DNA of 34,371 bases from Pseudomonas marginalis (GCF_001645105.1 NZ_LKEG01000042.1:289619-323989), one strand, 5' to 3'. Counted from the stretch's first letter, positions 7,493-15,984 are shown. The notes: generated from the sequence alone by a model not told the origin. Program-made: numbers and translations.

Positions 7493-9163
7493 TTACTTGA
7501 TCATCGGCAGGTTCAGGCCCTGTTCCTTGGCGCAGTCGATCGCGATCTGGTAGCCGGCATCGGCGTGACGCATCACCCCGGTGGCCGGGTCGTTGTGCAG
7601 TACGCGCGCGATCCGCTCAGCCGCTTCGTCGGTACCGTCGCAGACGATCACCATGCCGGAGTGCTGGGAGAAGCCCATGCCCACGCCGCCGCCGTGGTGC
7701 AGCGAGACCCAGGTCGCGCCGCTGGCGGTGTTGAGCAAGGCGTTGAGCAGCGGCCAGTCGGACACAGCGTCGGAGCCGTCCTGCATGGCTTCGGTTTCGC
7801 GGTTCGGGCTGGCGACCGAGCCGGAGTCCAGGTGGTCACGGCCGATCACGACCGGAGCCGACAGCTCGCCGCTGCGCACCATTTCGTTGAACGCCAGGCC
7901 GAGCTTGGCGCGCTGGCCCAGGCCAACCCAGCAGATACGCGCCGGCAGGCCCTGGAAGCTGATGCGTTCGCGGGCCATGTCCAGCCAGTTGTGCAGGTGG
8001 GCGTCGTCCGGGATCAGCTCTTTGACTTTGGCGTCGGTCTTGTAGATGTCTTGCGGGTCGCCGGACAGAGCCGCCCAACGGAACGGGCCGACGCCACGGC
8101 AGAACAGTGGACGGATGTAGGCCGGTACGAAGCCTGGGAAGTCGAATGCGTTTTCCACGCCTTCTTCCTGGGCCATCTGGCGGATGTTGTTGCCGTAGTC
8201 GAAGGTCGGGATGCCTTGTTTCTGGAACGCGAGCATGGCTTTGACGTGCACGGCCATCGATTGCTTGGCGGCCTTGATCACGGCGGCGGGCTCGGTCTTC
8301 GCGCGGGCGCGGTATTCGTCCCAGGTCCAGCCGGCCGGCAGGTAGCCGTTGAGTGGGTCGTGGGCGCTGGTCTGGTCGGTGACCATGTCCGGGCGTACGC
8401 CACGCTTGACCAGTTCCGGCAGGATTTCCGCCGCGTTACCCAGCAGGGCGATGGAGATAGCCTTGCCTTCCCGGGTGTATTTGGCGATACGCGCCAGCGC
8501 GTCGTCGAGGTCGGTGGCTTGTTCGTCGACGTAACGGCTGTTCAGGCGGAAATCGATGCTGACCTGCTGGCACTCGATGTTCAGCGAGCACGCACCGGCC
8601 AGGGTTGCAGCCAACGGCTGGGCACCGCCCATGCCGCCGAGACCGGCGGTGAGCACCCAACGGCCTTTGAGGTTTGAATCGTAGTGCTGGCGACCGGCTT
8701 CGACGAAGGTTTCATAGGTGCCCTGGACGATGCCTTGGCTGCCGATGTAGATCCAGCTGCCGGCGGTCATCTGGCCATACATGGCCAGGCCCTTGGCATC
8801 CAGTTCGTTGAAGTGTTCCCAGCTCGCCCAGTGCGGCACCAGGTTGGAGTTGGCGATCAGTACACGCGGGGCATTGCTGTGGGTCTTGAACACACCGACC
8901 GGTTTACCGGATTGCACCAGCAGGGTTTCGTCGTCGTTCAGGTGGGTGAGGCTCTCGACGATCTGGTCGTAGCACTCCCAGTTACGTGCCGCACGGCCGA
9001 TACCGCCGTACACCACCAATTCTTTTGGGTTCTCGGCCACTTGCGGGTCGAGGTTGTTCATCAGCATGCGCAGCGGCGCTTCAGTCAGCCAGCTTTTGGC
9101 GGTGAGCTTGTTACCGTGGGCGGCACGGATTTCGACGTCACGGTATTTTGTAGGCTTGGTCAC
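7493..9163 (-). CDS. hutU: Urocanate hydratase (urocanase)
   Basis: Converts urocanate to 4-imidazolone-5-propanoate using tightly bound NAD+ as electrophile; second step of hut, cytoplasmic. 556 residues, normal for the family. YGGIGRAARNW near 52-62 begins the conserved urocanase core, and Cys411 in ARICWVGLGQR matches the known catalytic-site cysteine (Cys410 in P. putida). Start is GTG at 9161-9163, supported by AGGAG 8 bases upstream and by the expected N-terminus TKPTKYRDVEI. First gene of the long hut transcript, it follows a sigma-54 promoter and a HutC operator. Confidence 0.96.
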   Translation of the reverse strand: MTKPTKYRDVEIRAAHGNKLTAKSWLTEAPLRMLMNNLDPQVAENPKELVVYGGIGRAARNWECYDQIVESLTHLNDDETLLVQSGKPVGVFKTHSNAPRVLIANSNLVPHWASWEHFNELDAKGLAMYGQMTAGSWIYIGSQGIVQGTYETFVEAGRQHYDSNLKGRWVLTAGLGGMGGAQPLAATLAGACSLNIECQQVSIDFRLNSRYVDEQATDLDDALARIAKYTREGKAISIALLGNAAEILPELVKRGVRPDMVTDQTSAHDPLNGYLPAGWTWDEYRARAKTEPAAVIKAAKQSMAVHVKAMLAFQKQGIPTFDYGNNIRQMAQEEGVENAFDFPGFVPAYIRPLFCRGVGPFRWAALSGDPQDIYKTDAKVKELIPDDAHLHNWLDMARERISFQGLPARICWVGLGQRAKLGLAFNEMVRSGELSAPVVIGRDHLDSGSVASPNRETEAMQDGSDAVSDWPLLNALLNTASGATWVSLHHGGGVGMGFSQHSGMVIVCDGTDEAAERIARVLHNDPATGVMRHADAGYQIAIDCAKEQGLNLPMIK

Positions 9164-9234
9164 AGCTAGGACTCCTCGGCGATCGATGCGCATGCTTGGT
9201 GAGTGCGAAGACGACTCTTACGCACACATCTTTA

Positions 9235-9248
9235 CTTGTACATACAAG
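9235..9248. promoter_or_regulatory. HutC operator at the hutU promoter
   Basis: CTTGTA-CA-TACAAG is a perfect palindrome containing TGTA-N2-TACA, the core HutC recognition sequence known in pseudomonads. It covers the expected transcription start of hutU (about 9242), so bound HutC would block initiation. Urocanate is the known inducer that releases HutC. Confidence 0.85.
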
Positions 9249-9251
9249 CAT

Positions 9252-9269
9252 ATGCAATCGAGCGGCCAA
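9252..9269 (-). promoter_or_regulatory. Sigma-54 promoter for the hutU operon
   Basis: Read on the minus strand: TTGGCCGCTCGATTGCAT. The invariant GG (9267-9266) and GC (9255-9254) are exactly 12 bases apart, as sigma-54 requires. The hutU promoter of P. fluorescens is reported to be RpoN-dependent and activated by CbrB and NtrC. Confidence 0.85.
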
Positions 9270-9400
9270 CTTTCTCGGCGAGGTGTTTGGATTTTTTTGG
9301 AAAATGCGTGCAAGCCTTGGAAATTAAGGCTTCAAGGCATGATGAAATTTCTTAAGAGGCAGGTTTACGGCGAGGGAGGTTTGTCACCAGAGCGAGGTTT

Positions 9401-9417
9401 TGCGCCACACTGGGGCA
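9401..9417. promoter_or_regulatory. NtrC-like upstream site for hutU
   Basis: TGCGCC-ACACT-GGGGCA matches the NtrC consensus TGCACC-N5-GGTGCA at 10 of 12 positions and lies about 145 bases upstream of the -24 box, a usual enhancer distance. A further half-site, GGTGCG, is at 9432-9437. NtrC is known to take part in hut activation in P. fluorescens. The rest of 9270-9473 shows no gene; it is A/T-rich near 9290-9305, possibly an IHF-bent spacer. Confidence 0.5.
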
Positions 9418-9473
9418 TTCGGTAACAAATTGGTGCGAGGACTGGAAACAGATTATGTAAACAGCGCAAAAAC

Positions 9474-9568
9474 AAATGTGGGAGGGGGCTTGCCCCCGAT
9501 GGCGGTGGATCAGTCGGTGCATCTATGACTGAAACACTGCTATCGGGGGCAAGCCCCCTCCCACATTT
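9474..9568. repeat. REPIN between hutD and the hutU promoter region
   Basis: Two inverted REP arms, GTGGGAGGGGGCTTGCCCCC and its reverse complement, are separated by about 50 bases containing GATGGCGGTGGATCAGTC. It ends directly at the hutD stop codon (9570-9572). This is the standard P. fluorescens-type REPIN seen several times in the window. Confidence 0.92.
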
Positions 9569-9569
9569 T

Positions 9570-10130
9570 TTAACCGCGTTGGGTCAGTTCAATGATGCAG
9601 CAACGGCCCGTGACCGAGATATCCAGCAAGCCAGCGTTACCGTCCACTTGCAGGCAATCGTGATGGCCGAGTTTCTCGCCCAACACCTTCACTTCATCCG
9701 CCACGCTGAACACCAACACCGTCTGCGCCGTGCTGAAAAACCGCTGCACGCCATCCACCCACTGCAACCGCGCGTGGTAACGCTCTGGCGAATAGATCAG
9801 GTTGAAATCGCGGATCGGCCCCGTGATCAATCGGCAGGACACCTGGCTGTCACCCTTGAACGCAAAGGGTTGCAGCGGTAACAACCCGCGCTGCTCTTCA
9901 CCATCAACGGTCAACACCATGCCGGCACCTTGGATCACGGTGATCACGCGCTGGTAGCCGGCGAAGCTGGAAAACCCGCCCGACTCACCAATATCGGCAA
10001 TCGACAGGCGCCAGCCAAAACCCTCCAGGCCGGTGCCTGCATCACGGGTGATTTCTTCGGTACTGCCACCGCCGTTTTTCCACGGCATGCGCACGTAATC
10101 GACGGCGCGCCAGACGCTTATTGCACTCAT
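9570..10130 (-). CDS. hutD: HutD/Ves-family protein
   Basis: 186-residue member of the HutD/Ves family (bicupin-like fold). The family signature begins with MPWKNGGGSTEEI near residue 15 and continues with FGWRLSIADIGESGGFSSFAGYQR. It is not a pathway enzyme; work in P. fluorescens suggests it limits over-expression of hut, perhaps by binding formylglutamate or another intermediate. Its ATG overlaps the hutC stop by four bases (10127-10130), so it is translationally coupled to the repressor. A REPIN follows its stop. Confidence 0.9.
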   Translation of the reverse strand: MSAISVWRAVDYVRMPWKNGGGSTEEITRDAGTGLEGFGWRLSIADIGESGGFSSFAGYQRVITVIQGAGMVLTVDGEEQRGLLPLQPFAFKGDSQVSCRLITGPIRDFNLIYSPERYHARLQWVDGVQRFFSTAQTVLVFSVADEVKVLGEKLGHHDCLQVDGNAGLLDISVTGRCCIIELTQRG

Positions 10131-10876
10131 TTACTGAAACGTCCTTCCAAGCTATGACGGGAACCGGGGTGGATCAAACGCGCGGCAGTCACCGGCTGAC
10201 GGCCAGACCAGGTGCGCCTGCGAATCAACAGGCATGGCTCGGTAGGCTCGATCTGCAGCAACTTGCATTCGGCGGCGTCGGCGAGGATGGCTTCAACCAC
10301 GTGCTCACCTTCGGTCAGCGGCGCCACTTGGTTCAAATAGGCATAGGGCGTCTGCTGGGTGAAATCCTGCTGCAGGTATTCCGGCGCGACCAGGGCGTTG
10401 ACGAAGCGGTCTTCGATTTGCACGGGGATATCGTTTTCGAAGTGCACGATCAGCGAGTGGAACACCCGACCGCCTTCGCGCATTTCCAGGGCGACAGCGC
10501 GCTCGGAACCGGCGGCCTCTTCACCCAGGGTGATGACCTGGCACGTATGGCGATGACCGCGAGATTCGATCTCATCGGCAATGTTGTGCACTTCGAACAG
10601 CGCGGATTGGCTCTTGGGCTCGGCGACGAAAGTGCCCACTCCTTGCATGCGCACCAGCAGACCTTCGGCGGTGAGCTCGCGCAGGGCGCGGTTGATGGTC
10701 ATGCGGCTGAAACCCAGCTGGCTGACCAGTTCACTCTCCGACGGCACGCGGTAATGGGGCGGCCAGTTGCCGTTGAGGATCTGCTGGCTGATCATCTGTT
10801 TGACACGGGCATACAAGGGCGCCGGACTTTCGTCCATGTGGGCAGCCAGTGGAGACTTGGCGGGCGGAGTCGGCAC
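10127..10876 (-). CDS. hutC: Histidine utilisation repressor (GntR family, UTRA domain)
   Basis: Represses hut genes; urocanate binding releases it from DNA. With a GTG start at 10874-10876 (AAGGA 6 bases upstream) it is 249 residues. A winged helix-turn-helix of the GntR/HutC type spans about 20-90, with VPSESELVSQLGFSRMTINR the recognition region; the UTRA ligand-binding domain fills the rest. A longer reading frame up to 10966 would run through its own operator and is unlikely. It is divergent from hutF with an operator between them, so it probably controls itself and hutF as well as hutU. Reports from P. fluorescens also link HutC to ntrBC control. Confidence 0.95.
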   Translation of the reverse strand: MPTPPAKSPLAAHMDESPAPLYARVKQMISQQILNGNWPPHYRVPSESELVSQLGFSRMTINRALRELTAEGLLVRMQGVGTFVAEPKSQSALFEVHNIADEIESRGHRHTCQVITLGEEAAGSERAVALEMREGGRVFHSLIVHFENDIPVQIEDRFVNALVAPEYLQQDFTQQTPYAYLNQVAPLTEGEHVVEAILADAAECKLLQIEPTEPCLLIRRRTWSGRQPVTAARLIHPGSRHSLEGRFSK

Positions 10877-10940
10877 AGGGAATCCTTGCAGGGGGAAAAG
10901 ATGCATAGATTGCCGGAGTTTACCGAGCAGGCAAACGTCT

Positions 10941-10957
10941 GTATATGTATATACAAA
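10941..10957. promoter_or_regulatory. HutC operator between hutC and hutF
   Basis: TGTA-TA-TACA at 10946-10955 fits the same TGTA-N2-TACA core as the site upstream of hutU. The sequence just before it, TGTATATG at 10940-10947, supplies an overlapping imperfect half-site. Placed 30 bases before hutF and 65 before hutC, it can control both. I could not assign -35/-10 boxes with confidence. Confidence 0.8.
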
Positions 10958-10984
10958 TAAACACACGACCGGGGTGCCTTGATC

Positions 10985-12349
10985 ATGTCCGCTTTCTTTG
11001 CCGAACGCGCGCTGCTGCCTAATGGATGGGCCAATGATGTACGTCTTGAAGTCAGCGCCGATGGGCTGCTGACACAGGTTGAGGCCAACGCCAGCGCAGA
11101 GGGTGCCGAACGGCTAAGAGGCCCGGTATTGGCGGGCATGCCAAACCTGCACTCCCATGCATTCCAACGTGCCATGGCCGGTTTGGCCGAAGTCGCCGGC
11201 AACCCGAATGACAGTTTCTGGACCTGGCGCGACCTGATGTACCGCATGGTGGGCAAGATCAGCCCGGATCAATTGCAGGTGATCGCGCGCCAGCTGTACA
11301 TCGAGATGCTCAAGGCCGGCTACACGTCCGTGGCCGAGTTTCACTATGTGCACCATGACGTCAGCGGCCAGCCGTATGCCGACCGCACGGAACTGTCGCG
11401 CCAGATCAGCCAGGCAGCGGCCAGCAGCGGGATCGGCTTGACGCTGGTGCCGGTGCTCTATACCCATTCCGGTTTTGGCGGCCAGGCGCCCAATGAGGGT
11501 CAGCGCCGGTTTATCAACAGCACTGAACACTACCTGGACCTGCAAGCACGCCTGCGGCCGGTTCTCGCGGCGCAACCGGCGCAGCAATTGGGCCTGTGCT
11601 TCCACTCGTTGCGCGCGGTCACGCCACAGCAAATCAGTGACGTGCTGGCCGCCAGCGACAAGGCGTGCCCGGTGCATATCCACATCGCCGAACAACAGAA
11701 AGAAGTCGACGACTGCCTGGCCTGGAGCGGCAAGCGCCCGCTGCAATGGCTCTATGACAATGTCGACATCGATGAACGCTGGTGCCTAGTGCACGCCACG
11801 CATGCCGACGCAGACGAAGTGACACGGATGGCCAAGAGCCGCGCCATTGCCGGCTTGTGCCTGACCACCGAGGCCAACCTGGGTGACGGGATTTTCCCGG
11901 CGGTGGACTACCTCGCCCAGGGCGGACGCATAGGCATCGGTTCCGACAGCCATGTATCACTGAGCGTGGTGGAAGAACTGCGTTGGCTGGAATATGGGCA
12001 GCGCTTGCGTGATCAACGGCGCAATCGCTTGTATCGCAGCGATCAACCGATGGTCGGCCGCACGCTGTTTGATGCCGCCCTGGACGGTGGCGCCCAAGCA
12101 TTGGGACAACCGATTGGTCAGTTGGCAGTGGGTAAGCGTGCGGATTGGATTGTGCTGGACGGTAACGACCCTTACCTGGCGACAGCGACAGAGGACGGGA
12201 TTCTCAATCGCTGGCTGTTCGCAGGCGGTGATCGGCAAGTGCGTGATGTGCTGGTCAACGGCAAGTGGGTGGTGCGGGACGGGCATCATGCCGGCGAGGA
12301 AGAAAGCGGCCGTGCGTTCACGCAGGTCTTGAGGGATTTGCTGGGCTAA
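10985..12349 (+). CDS. hutF: Formimidoylglutamate deiminase
   Basis: Converts N-formimino-L-glutamate to N-formyl-L-glutamate and ammonia, the pseudomonad variant of the late hut pathway that later needs HutG. 454 residues, amidohydrolase superfamily. The metal-binding HSH lies at 56-58 in GMPNLHSHAFQRAMAG; further conserved blocks are HIHIAEQQKEVDDC and IGSDSHVSLSVVEELRWLEY with the catalytic Asp and His. ATG at 10985 is preferred to the TTG six bases earlier because MSAFFAERALLP is the expected N-terminus. It is transcribed away from hutC, with the HutC operator upstream. Confidence 0.95.
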   Translation: MSAFFAERALLPNGWANDVRLEVSADGLLTQVEANASAEGAERLRGPVLAGMPNLHSHAFQRAMAGLAEVAGNPNDSFWTWRDLMYRMVGKISPDQLQVIARQLYIEMLKAGYTSVAEFHYVHHDVSGQPYADRTELSRQISQAAASSGIGLTLVPVLYTHSGFGGQAPNEGQRRFINSTEHYLDLQARLRPVLAAQPAQQLGLCFHSLRAVTPQQISDVLAASDKACPVHIHIAEQQKEVDDCLAWSGKRPLQWLYDNVDIDERWCLVHATHADADEVTRMAKSRAIAGLCLTTEANLGDGIFPAVDYLAQGGRIGIGSDSHVSLSVVEELRWLEYGQRLRDQRRNRLYRSDQPMVGRTLFDAALDGGAQALGQPIGQLAVGKRADWIVLDGNDPYLATATEDGILNRWLFAGGDRQVRDVLVNGKWVVRDGHHAGEEESGRAFTQVLRDLLG

Positions 12350-12366
12350 CCGGCAACCCATAACCC

Positions 12367-12457
12367 ATGTGGGAGGGGGCTTGCTCCCGATGGCGGTGTA
12401 TCAGTTTCAGACGTGCTGACTGACACATTGCAATCGGGAGCAAGCCCCCTCCCACAT
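12367..12457. repeat. REPIN between convergent hutF and blc
   Basis: Inverted arms GTGGGAGGGGGCTTGCTCCC and its complement surround about 45 bases of loop. This copy carries the CTCCC variant in place of CCCCC on both arms, so the arms have co-varied. It fills the gap between convergent hutF and blc and may serve as a two-way hairpin terminator; there is no T-run. Confidence 0.9.
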
Positions 12458-12478
12458 TGGATTGGCGCTGGTCCAGGG

Positions 12479-13048
12479 TTACTGCGAGGTCTTCGCCATC
12501 TGCTTGTCCGACGTGCGCCAGATCAGCCGTGTGGTGTCATACCCCTGCTGCCGCGCCCTGCTCAGCAGGTCTTCGCGGGTGTCCGCATTGACCGTCGGCG
12601 TGCGCGACAAGATCCACATGTAACGCCGGCTCGGGCTGCCGACAATCGCGGTCTTGTAGTCATCGCTGACGTACAGCACCCAGTAATCGCCCTTGGCAAC
12701 GCCGGGCAACAGGGCGGTAAACCAGTTATTGAATTCCACCCAGAGCTTGTCGGTCTTGCCCGGCACTTGCGGCGTGGCCGTGCCCTTGGCTTCTTCCCAC
12801 TTCCATTCGGTCGTCAGGCAGCGGTTGAACACCGACATATCACCATCCGGCAGCAGCGTGTAGCGCGCCTCGGACTGTGCGCAGTTGCGTTGGAAGTACA
12901 TCGGCAATCGCGCCAACTCATACCAGGTGCCCTGGTAACGCTTGAGGTTGACGTTGTTCGCGGTCTTGGGTTGCAGATCATCGCCAGAATGGCTGGCGCA
13001 GCCCGCCAAAAACAGGCTGGCGCAAAGGAACAAAACAAAACGGATCAT
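12479..13048 (-). CDS. blc: Outer-membrane lipocalin lipoprotein (Blc type)
   Basis: 189-residue lipocalin. The signal peptide ends in a lipobox (LFLAGC, Cys at 17), so it is lipid-anchored, probably in the outer membrane. The first lipocalin motif RYQGTWYELARLP lies near 38-50, with later blocks DYWVLYVSDDYKTAIVGSPSRRYMWILSRTP as in E. coli Blc. Blc proteins bind lysophospholipids or fatty acids and are linked to envelope stress. It lies 30 bases downstream of a small lipoprotein gene on the same strand and is probably co-transcribed with it. Confidence 0.92.
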   Translation of the reverse strand: MIRFVLFLCASLFLAGCASHSGDDLQPKTANNVNLKRYQGTWYELARLPMYFQRNCAQSEARYTLLPDGDMSVFNRCLTTEWKWEEAKGTATPQVPGKTDKLWVEFNNWFTALLPGVAKGDYWVLYVSDDYKTAIVGSPSRRYMWILSRTPTVNADTREDLLSRARQQGYDTTRLIWRTSDKQMAKTSQ

Positions 13049-13078
13049 TCTTCTTCTCCCGCAGGCTTTCGCCCCGGT

Positions 13079-13333
13079 TTACTTCAGGCCTTGCCCGGAA
13101 AACATCAGAACCTTGTCACCGGCATATTGAACGCTGATAAAGCTGTTTTTATCGCCCCAGGTGCAACTGGACATGCCCAGTGCGCCGGAACAATCAGTCG
13201 GCTTGCCCAGCAACGACTCGACCTCTGTCTTGGCCATGCCAGCCGACAATTTTTGATAATTTTCTTGGTTGACCTTGCTGCAAGCGGCCAACAGCACGCA
13301 AAAAGCCAGCAGGGAGAGACGGCGTAACGACAT
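13079..13333 (-). CDS. Small BamE-like lipoprotein (DUF3862 type)
   Basis: 84-residue lipoprotein. Start chosen at MSLRRLSLLAF because AGGAG sits 7 bases upstream and a signal peptide with lipobox LLAAC follows (Cys at 18). A longer frame reaching 13465 would run through the fbp terminator and is rejected. The mature part has the short pattern of the SmpA/BamE-like fold: LSAGMAKTEVESLLGKP, then a Cys pair in DCSGALGMSSCTWG and a final strand pair ending MFSGQGLK. Role unknown; the family is periplasmic or outer-membrane associated. It is 30 bases upstream of blc. Confidence 0.85.
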   Translation of the reverse strand: MSLRRLSLLAFCVLLAACSKVNQENYQKLSAGMAKTEVESLLGKPTDCSGALGMSSCTWGDKNSFISVQYAGDKVLMFSGQGLK

Positions 13334-13426
13334 GGAAAAACTCCTGGAGGGACTGGGCAGCATGGGGGTCTGCCAGAAGCTTAGAAGGGAAAAGAGGTTT
13401 CTGGTTCCCGATGAGCAAAAACAAAA

Positions 13427-13462
13427 AAGCCCCGAAAACGCTGAAACGTTTCGGGGCTTCTT
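13427..13462 (-). terminator. Terminator after fbp
   Basis: GCCCCGAAA and TTTCGGGGC pair in a strong hairpin, followed on the minus strand by TTTTTTG, 48 bases after the fbp stop. It separates fbp from the lipoprotein-blc pair. Confidence 0.9.
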
Positions 13463-13509
13463 CAAGGGTGAACCGGCTCACAACAACGCCGATCACTTAT
13501 CGCGAAGAC

Positions 13510-14520
13510 TTACTTCTTGTGGTAGGCCGTCACGCGCTCAACTTCTTCCTTGGAACCCAAGAACACCGCCACACGCTGGTGCAGGCCTTCGGGCTGGATG
13601 TCGAGGATACGCTGGTGGCCATCGGTGGACGCGCCGCCGGCTTGCTCGACCAGGAAGGACATTGGGTTGGCTTCGTACATCAGGCGCAGTTTGCCTGGCT
13701 TGGACGGCTCGCGGCTGTCACGTGGGTACATGAACAAGCCACCACGCGTCAGGATACGGTGCACGTCAGCCACCATCGCGGCGACCCAACGCATGTTGAA
13801 GTTCTTCTTCAACGGGCCTTCTTCGCCCGCCATCAACTCGCCCACGTAACGCGTGACCGGCTCTTCCCAGTGGCGCTGGTTGGACATGTTGATCGCAAAT
13901 TCCTGGGTGGATGCAGGAATGGTGATGTCTTCGTGGGTCAGTACGAAGCTGCCCATTTCGCGGTCCAGGGTGAAGCCTTTGACGCCGTCGCCCAGGGTCA
14001 GCACCAGCATGGTCTGCGGGCCGTAGATGGCGTAACCGGCAGCGACCTGCTCGGTGCCTGGCTGCAGGAAGGCCTTTTCGTTCAGGGCTTCGTTCTGGCT
14101 CAGGTATTCGTTCGGGCAACGCAGTACCGAGAAGATGGTGCCAACTGGTGCGTTGATGTCGATGTTGGACGAGCCGTCCAGTGGGTCGAACACCAGCAGG
14201 TACGCGCCTTTCGGGTATTTGCCCGGGATCTGGTAGGCATTGTCCATTTCTTCGGACGCCATGCCGGCCAGGTGACCGCCCCATTCGTTGGCTTCGAGCA
14301 GGATCTCGTTGGAGATGACGTCGAGCTTCTTCTGCACTTCGCCTTGCACGTTTTCAGTGCCCATGCTGCCCAGGACACCACCCAGTGCGCCTTTGGACAC
14401 GGCGTGGCTGATTTCCTTGCAGGCACGCGCCACCACTTCGATAAGGAAGCGCAGATCGGCAGGCGTGTTGTTGCTGCGGGTCTGCTCAATCAAATAGCGA
14501 CTCAAGGTAACGCGGGACAT
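13510..14520 (-). CDS. fbp: Fructose-1,6-bisphosphatase class I
   Basis: Hydrolyses fructose 1,6-bisphosphate to fructose 6-phosphate in gluconeogenesis, which pseudomonads need for growth on organic and amino acids. 336 residues, typical. Start at MSRVTLSRYL (14518-14520) with GGAG nearby; a frame extending to 14619 adds residues not seen in the family. The metal and substrate motif FDPLDGSSNIDIN is present near 105-120, and the family block RGGLFMYPRDSREPSKPGKLRLMYEANPMSFLVEQAGG lies toward the C-terminus. It is monocistronic, with its own terminator. Confidence 0.96.
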   Translation of the reverse strand: MSRVTLSRYLIEQTRSNNTPADLRFLIEVVARACKEISHAVSKGALGGVLGSMGTENVQGEVQKKLDVISNEILLEANEWGGHLAGMASEEMDNAYQIPGKYPKGAYLLVFDPLDGSSNIDINAPVGTIFSVLRCPNEYLSQNEALNEKAFLQPGTEQVAAGYAIYGPQTMLVLTLGDGVKGFTLDREMGSFVLTHEDITIPASTQEFAINMSNQRHWEEPVTRYVGELMAGEEGPLKKNFNMRWVAAMVADVHRILTRGGLFMYPRDSREPSKPGKLRLMYEANPMSFLVEQAGGASTDGHQRILDIQPEGLHQRVAVFLGSKEEVERVTAYHKK

Positions 14521-14628
14521 GGAAGGCTCCGGAGAATGGGGGGCTAAAAACCCGCGCAGTTTAGCGCGAGTCGGGGCGTATTTCCTCCTATCAGAGGATT
14601 TAAACCCAATAGAGTTCATGGACTTTAT

Positions 14629-15984
14629 TTAACGTGCCACCGGCGGCTTACGCAGCAAACTGTAGGCCATGGCGCCCAGTGCCGCCACGCCGAGCAGCAG
14701 CACGGCCCAGAGGCCGAGCTTTTTCCAGCCCGTCCCGGCCTCGACAGCAGCGGCGGTGGGAGGTGACGTGACCACCACTTCCCCGACGACCTTGGCCTGC
14801 CCCACTGTCTTGAGACGCTCGGCGTTGTAGTCCGGGATCAGGGTGGAAAGCGGAAGGTTCGCCGCCTTGGCCGACGCGCTCCCCAGCGCCAGCGTAAACG
14901 GCGGCTCACCCCGAGCCAGGAACACCAACTGCGTGGCGCGCACCGCAAATCGCAGCGCTGGGGCTTCAACGCCCAGGCCACCGCCGCGTTCATCCACCTG
15001 CAATTTCAGCTCGGCAACCGGTTGGCCCGGCAGCTGCAGTTCATCCTGCACCACGTCTTTGCCATTCTGGGTCAGGCGATACAGCAAACCGTTGCTCAGC
15101 GGCTGCCACGCCTGTTTGCTGTCCCTGCGCCCCGCCAACGTCACGGGCGCCAACGTGTTGGGTTGCTTCAACTCGATGCGCAGCCGCTCGATACTCAGCC
15201 CCATGGGCAACTGCCAACTGTATTCACCGGCCTTGAGCCGCGTGCCTGCCAACGGCTGCGACCAGACCCATGGCAGCGGCAAGCTGCTACTGGTCGCGCT
15301 CACCAGCTTGGCCGAGGTCAGCAACGGTGCCGCCTGGCCTTGCCAGACCAGCCGCAAGTAACGCGCCGGTTGCCCAGGCAGGCTCACGTCATGCTGCTCG
15401 ACCCGTTCGTCGGCGAACGACAAGCGTGCCACCTGCCCATCGCCCCAGGCGTCCCAGTGCTGCAAGTCATCACTGGCTTCAATGCTGAAACGCTGGAAGC
15501 CCTCCTGCTCGCGGCTCCAGTCCAGGCTCAGTTGCTGCAGCGGCGCCTTGATTGCACTGGCGTCCAGCACCCAGCCACGCAACACTTGCTTGCCGGGTTT
15601 CGTCGCGGTGGACGGCTTGATTTCAACCAGGGTGCCTGCGGTAGTGGCCTTCATCACCACGTCGGGCAAGGCTTGCTGGGTGTCGGCGGCGTACAGCGGA
15701 AACCACTTAACGTCGGTGACGTTGCGGCTTTCGGTGCGCTGCGAGGACTGACGCGATAACGCATAGGCTTGCGGCTCGCCGGCAGCGTTGAATACCCGCA
15801 CATCGCTGAGATCAGCCTGGCGCGCATTCAATTGCACGGCCAGCGGCAGTTCCAGGCGATACCAGGGCCCGCTGCCGCTGATGCTCAGTGGCACCTGGGT
15901 GGTGAAGTCGGCGGGCGTTTCCTGCGCCCACACTGACAAGGCCGTACACAAGCCGACTACGACCACGCTCAACTTACCGATCAA
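14629..15984 (-). CDS. DUF3999 family membrane-anchored protein
   Basis: 451 residues: N-terminal signal peptide (MIGKLSVVVVGLCTALSVWA), a long beta-rich periplasmic region, and a C-terminal membrane helix (LWAVLLLGVAALGAMAYSLL) followed by RKPPVAR. It matches the DUF3999 family, which pseudomonads encode next to DUF2339. The start is TTG at 15982-15984, supported by GGAG 7 bases upstream and overlapping the DUF2339 stop as TTGA. The tight coupling suggests the two act together in the envelope. No enzymatic motif is recognised. The periplasmic part has discoidin-like stretches (WDAWGDGQVARLSF, RYLRLVWQG) that may bind sugars; this is speculation. Confidence 0.85.
   Translation of the reverse strand: MIGKLSVVVVGLCTALSVWAQETPADFTTQVPLSISGSGPWYRLELPLAVQLNARQADLSDVRVFNAAGEPQAYALSRQSSQRTESRNVTDVKWFPLYAADTQQALPDVVMKATTAGTLVEIKPSTATKPGKQVLRGWVLDASAIKAPLQQLSLDWSREQEGFQRFSIEASDDLQHWDAWGDGQVARLSFADERVEQHDVSLPGQPARYLRLVWQGQAAPLLTSAKLVSATSSSLPLPWVWSQPLAGTRLKAGEYSWQLPMGLSIERLRIELKQPNTLAPVTLAGRRDSKQAWQPLSNGLLYRLTQNGKDVVQDELQLPGQPVAELKLQVDERGGGLGVEAPALRFAVRATQLVFLARGEPPFTLALGSASAKAANLPLSTLIPDYNAERLKTVGQAKVVGEVVVTSPPTAAAVEAGTGWKKLGLWAVLLLGVAALGAMAYSLLRKPPVAR

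Noticed and set aside
9270..9400. CbrB binding sites upstream of hutU
   Set aside because: CbrB control is expected, but I do not know its consensus well enough to mark a site.
10877..10966. Longer N-terminus for HutC
   Set aside because: It would include the HutC operator and has no ribosome site, whereas the GTG at 10876 has AAGGA at proper spacing.
13334..13465. Longer N-terminus for the small lipoprotein
   Set aside because: It would read through the fbp terminator and bury the signal peptide.
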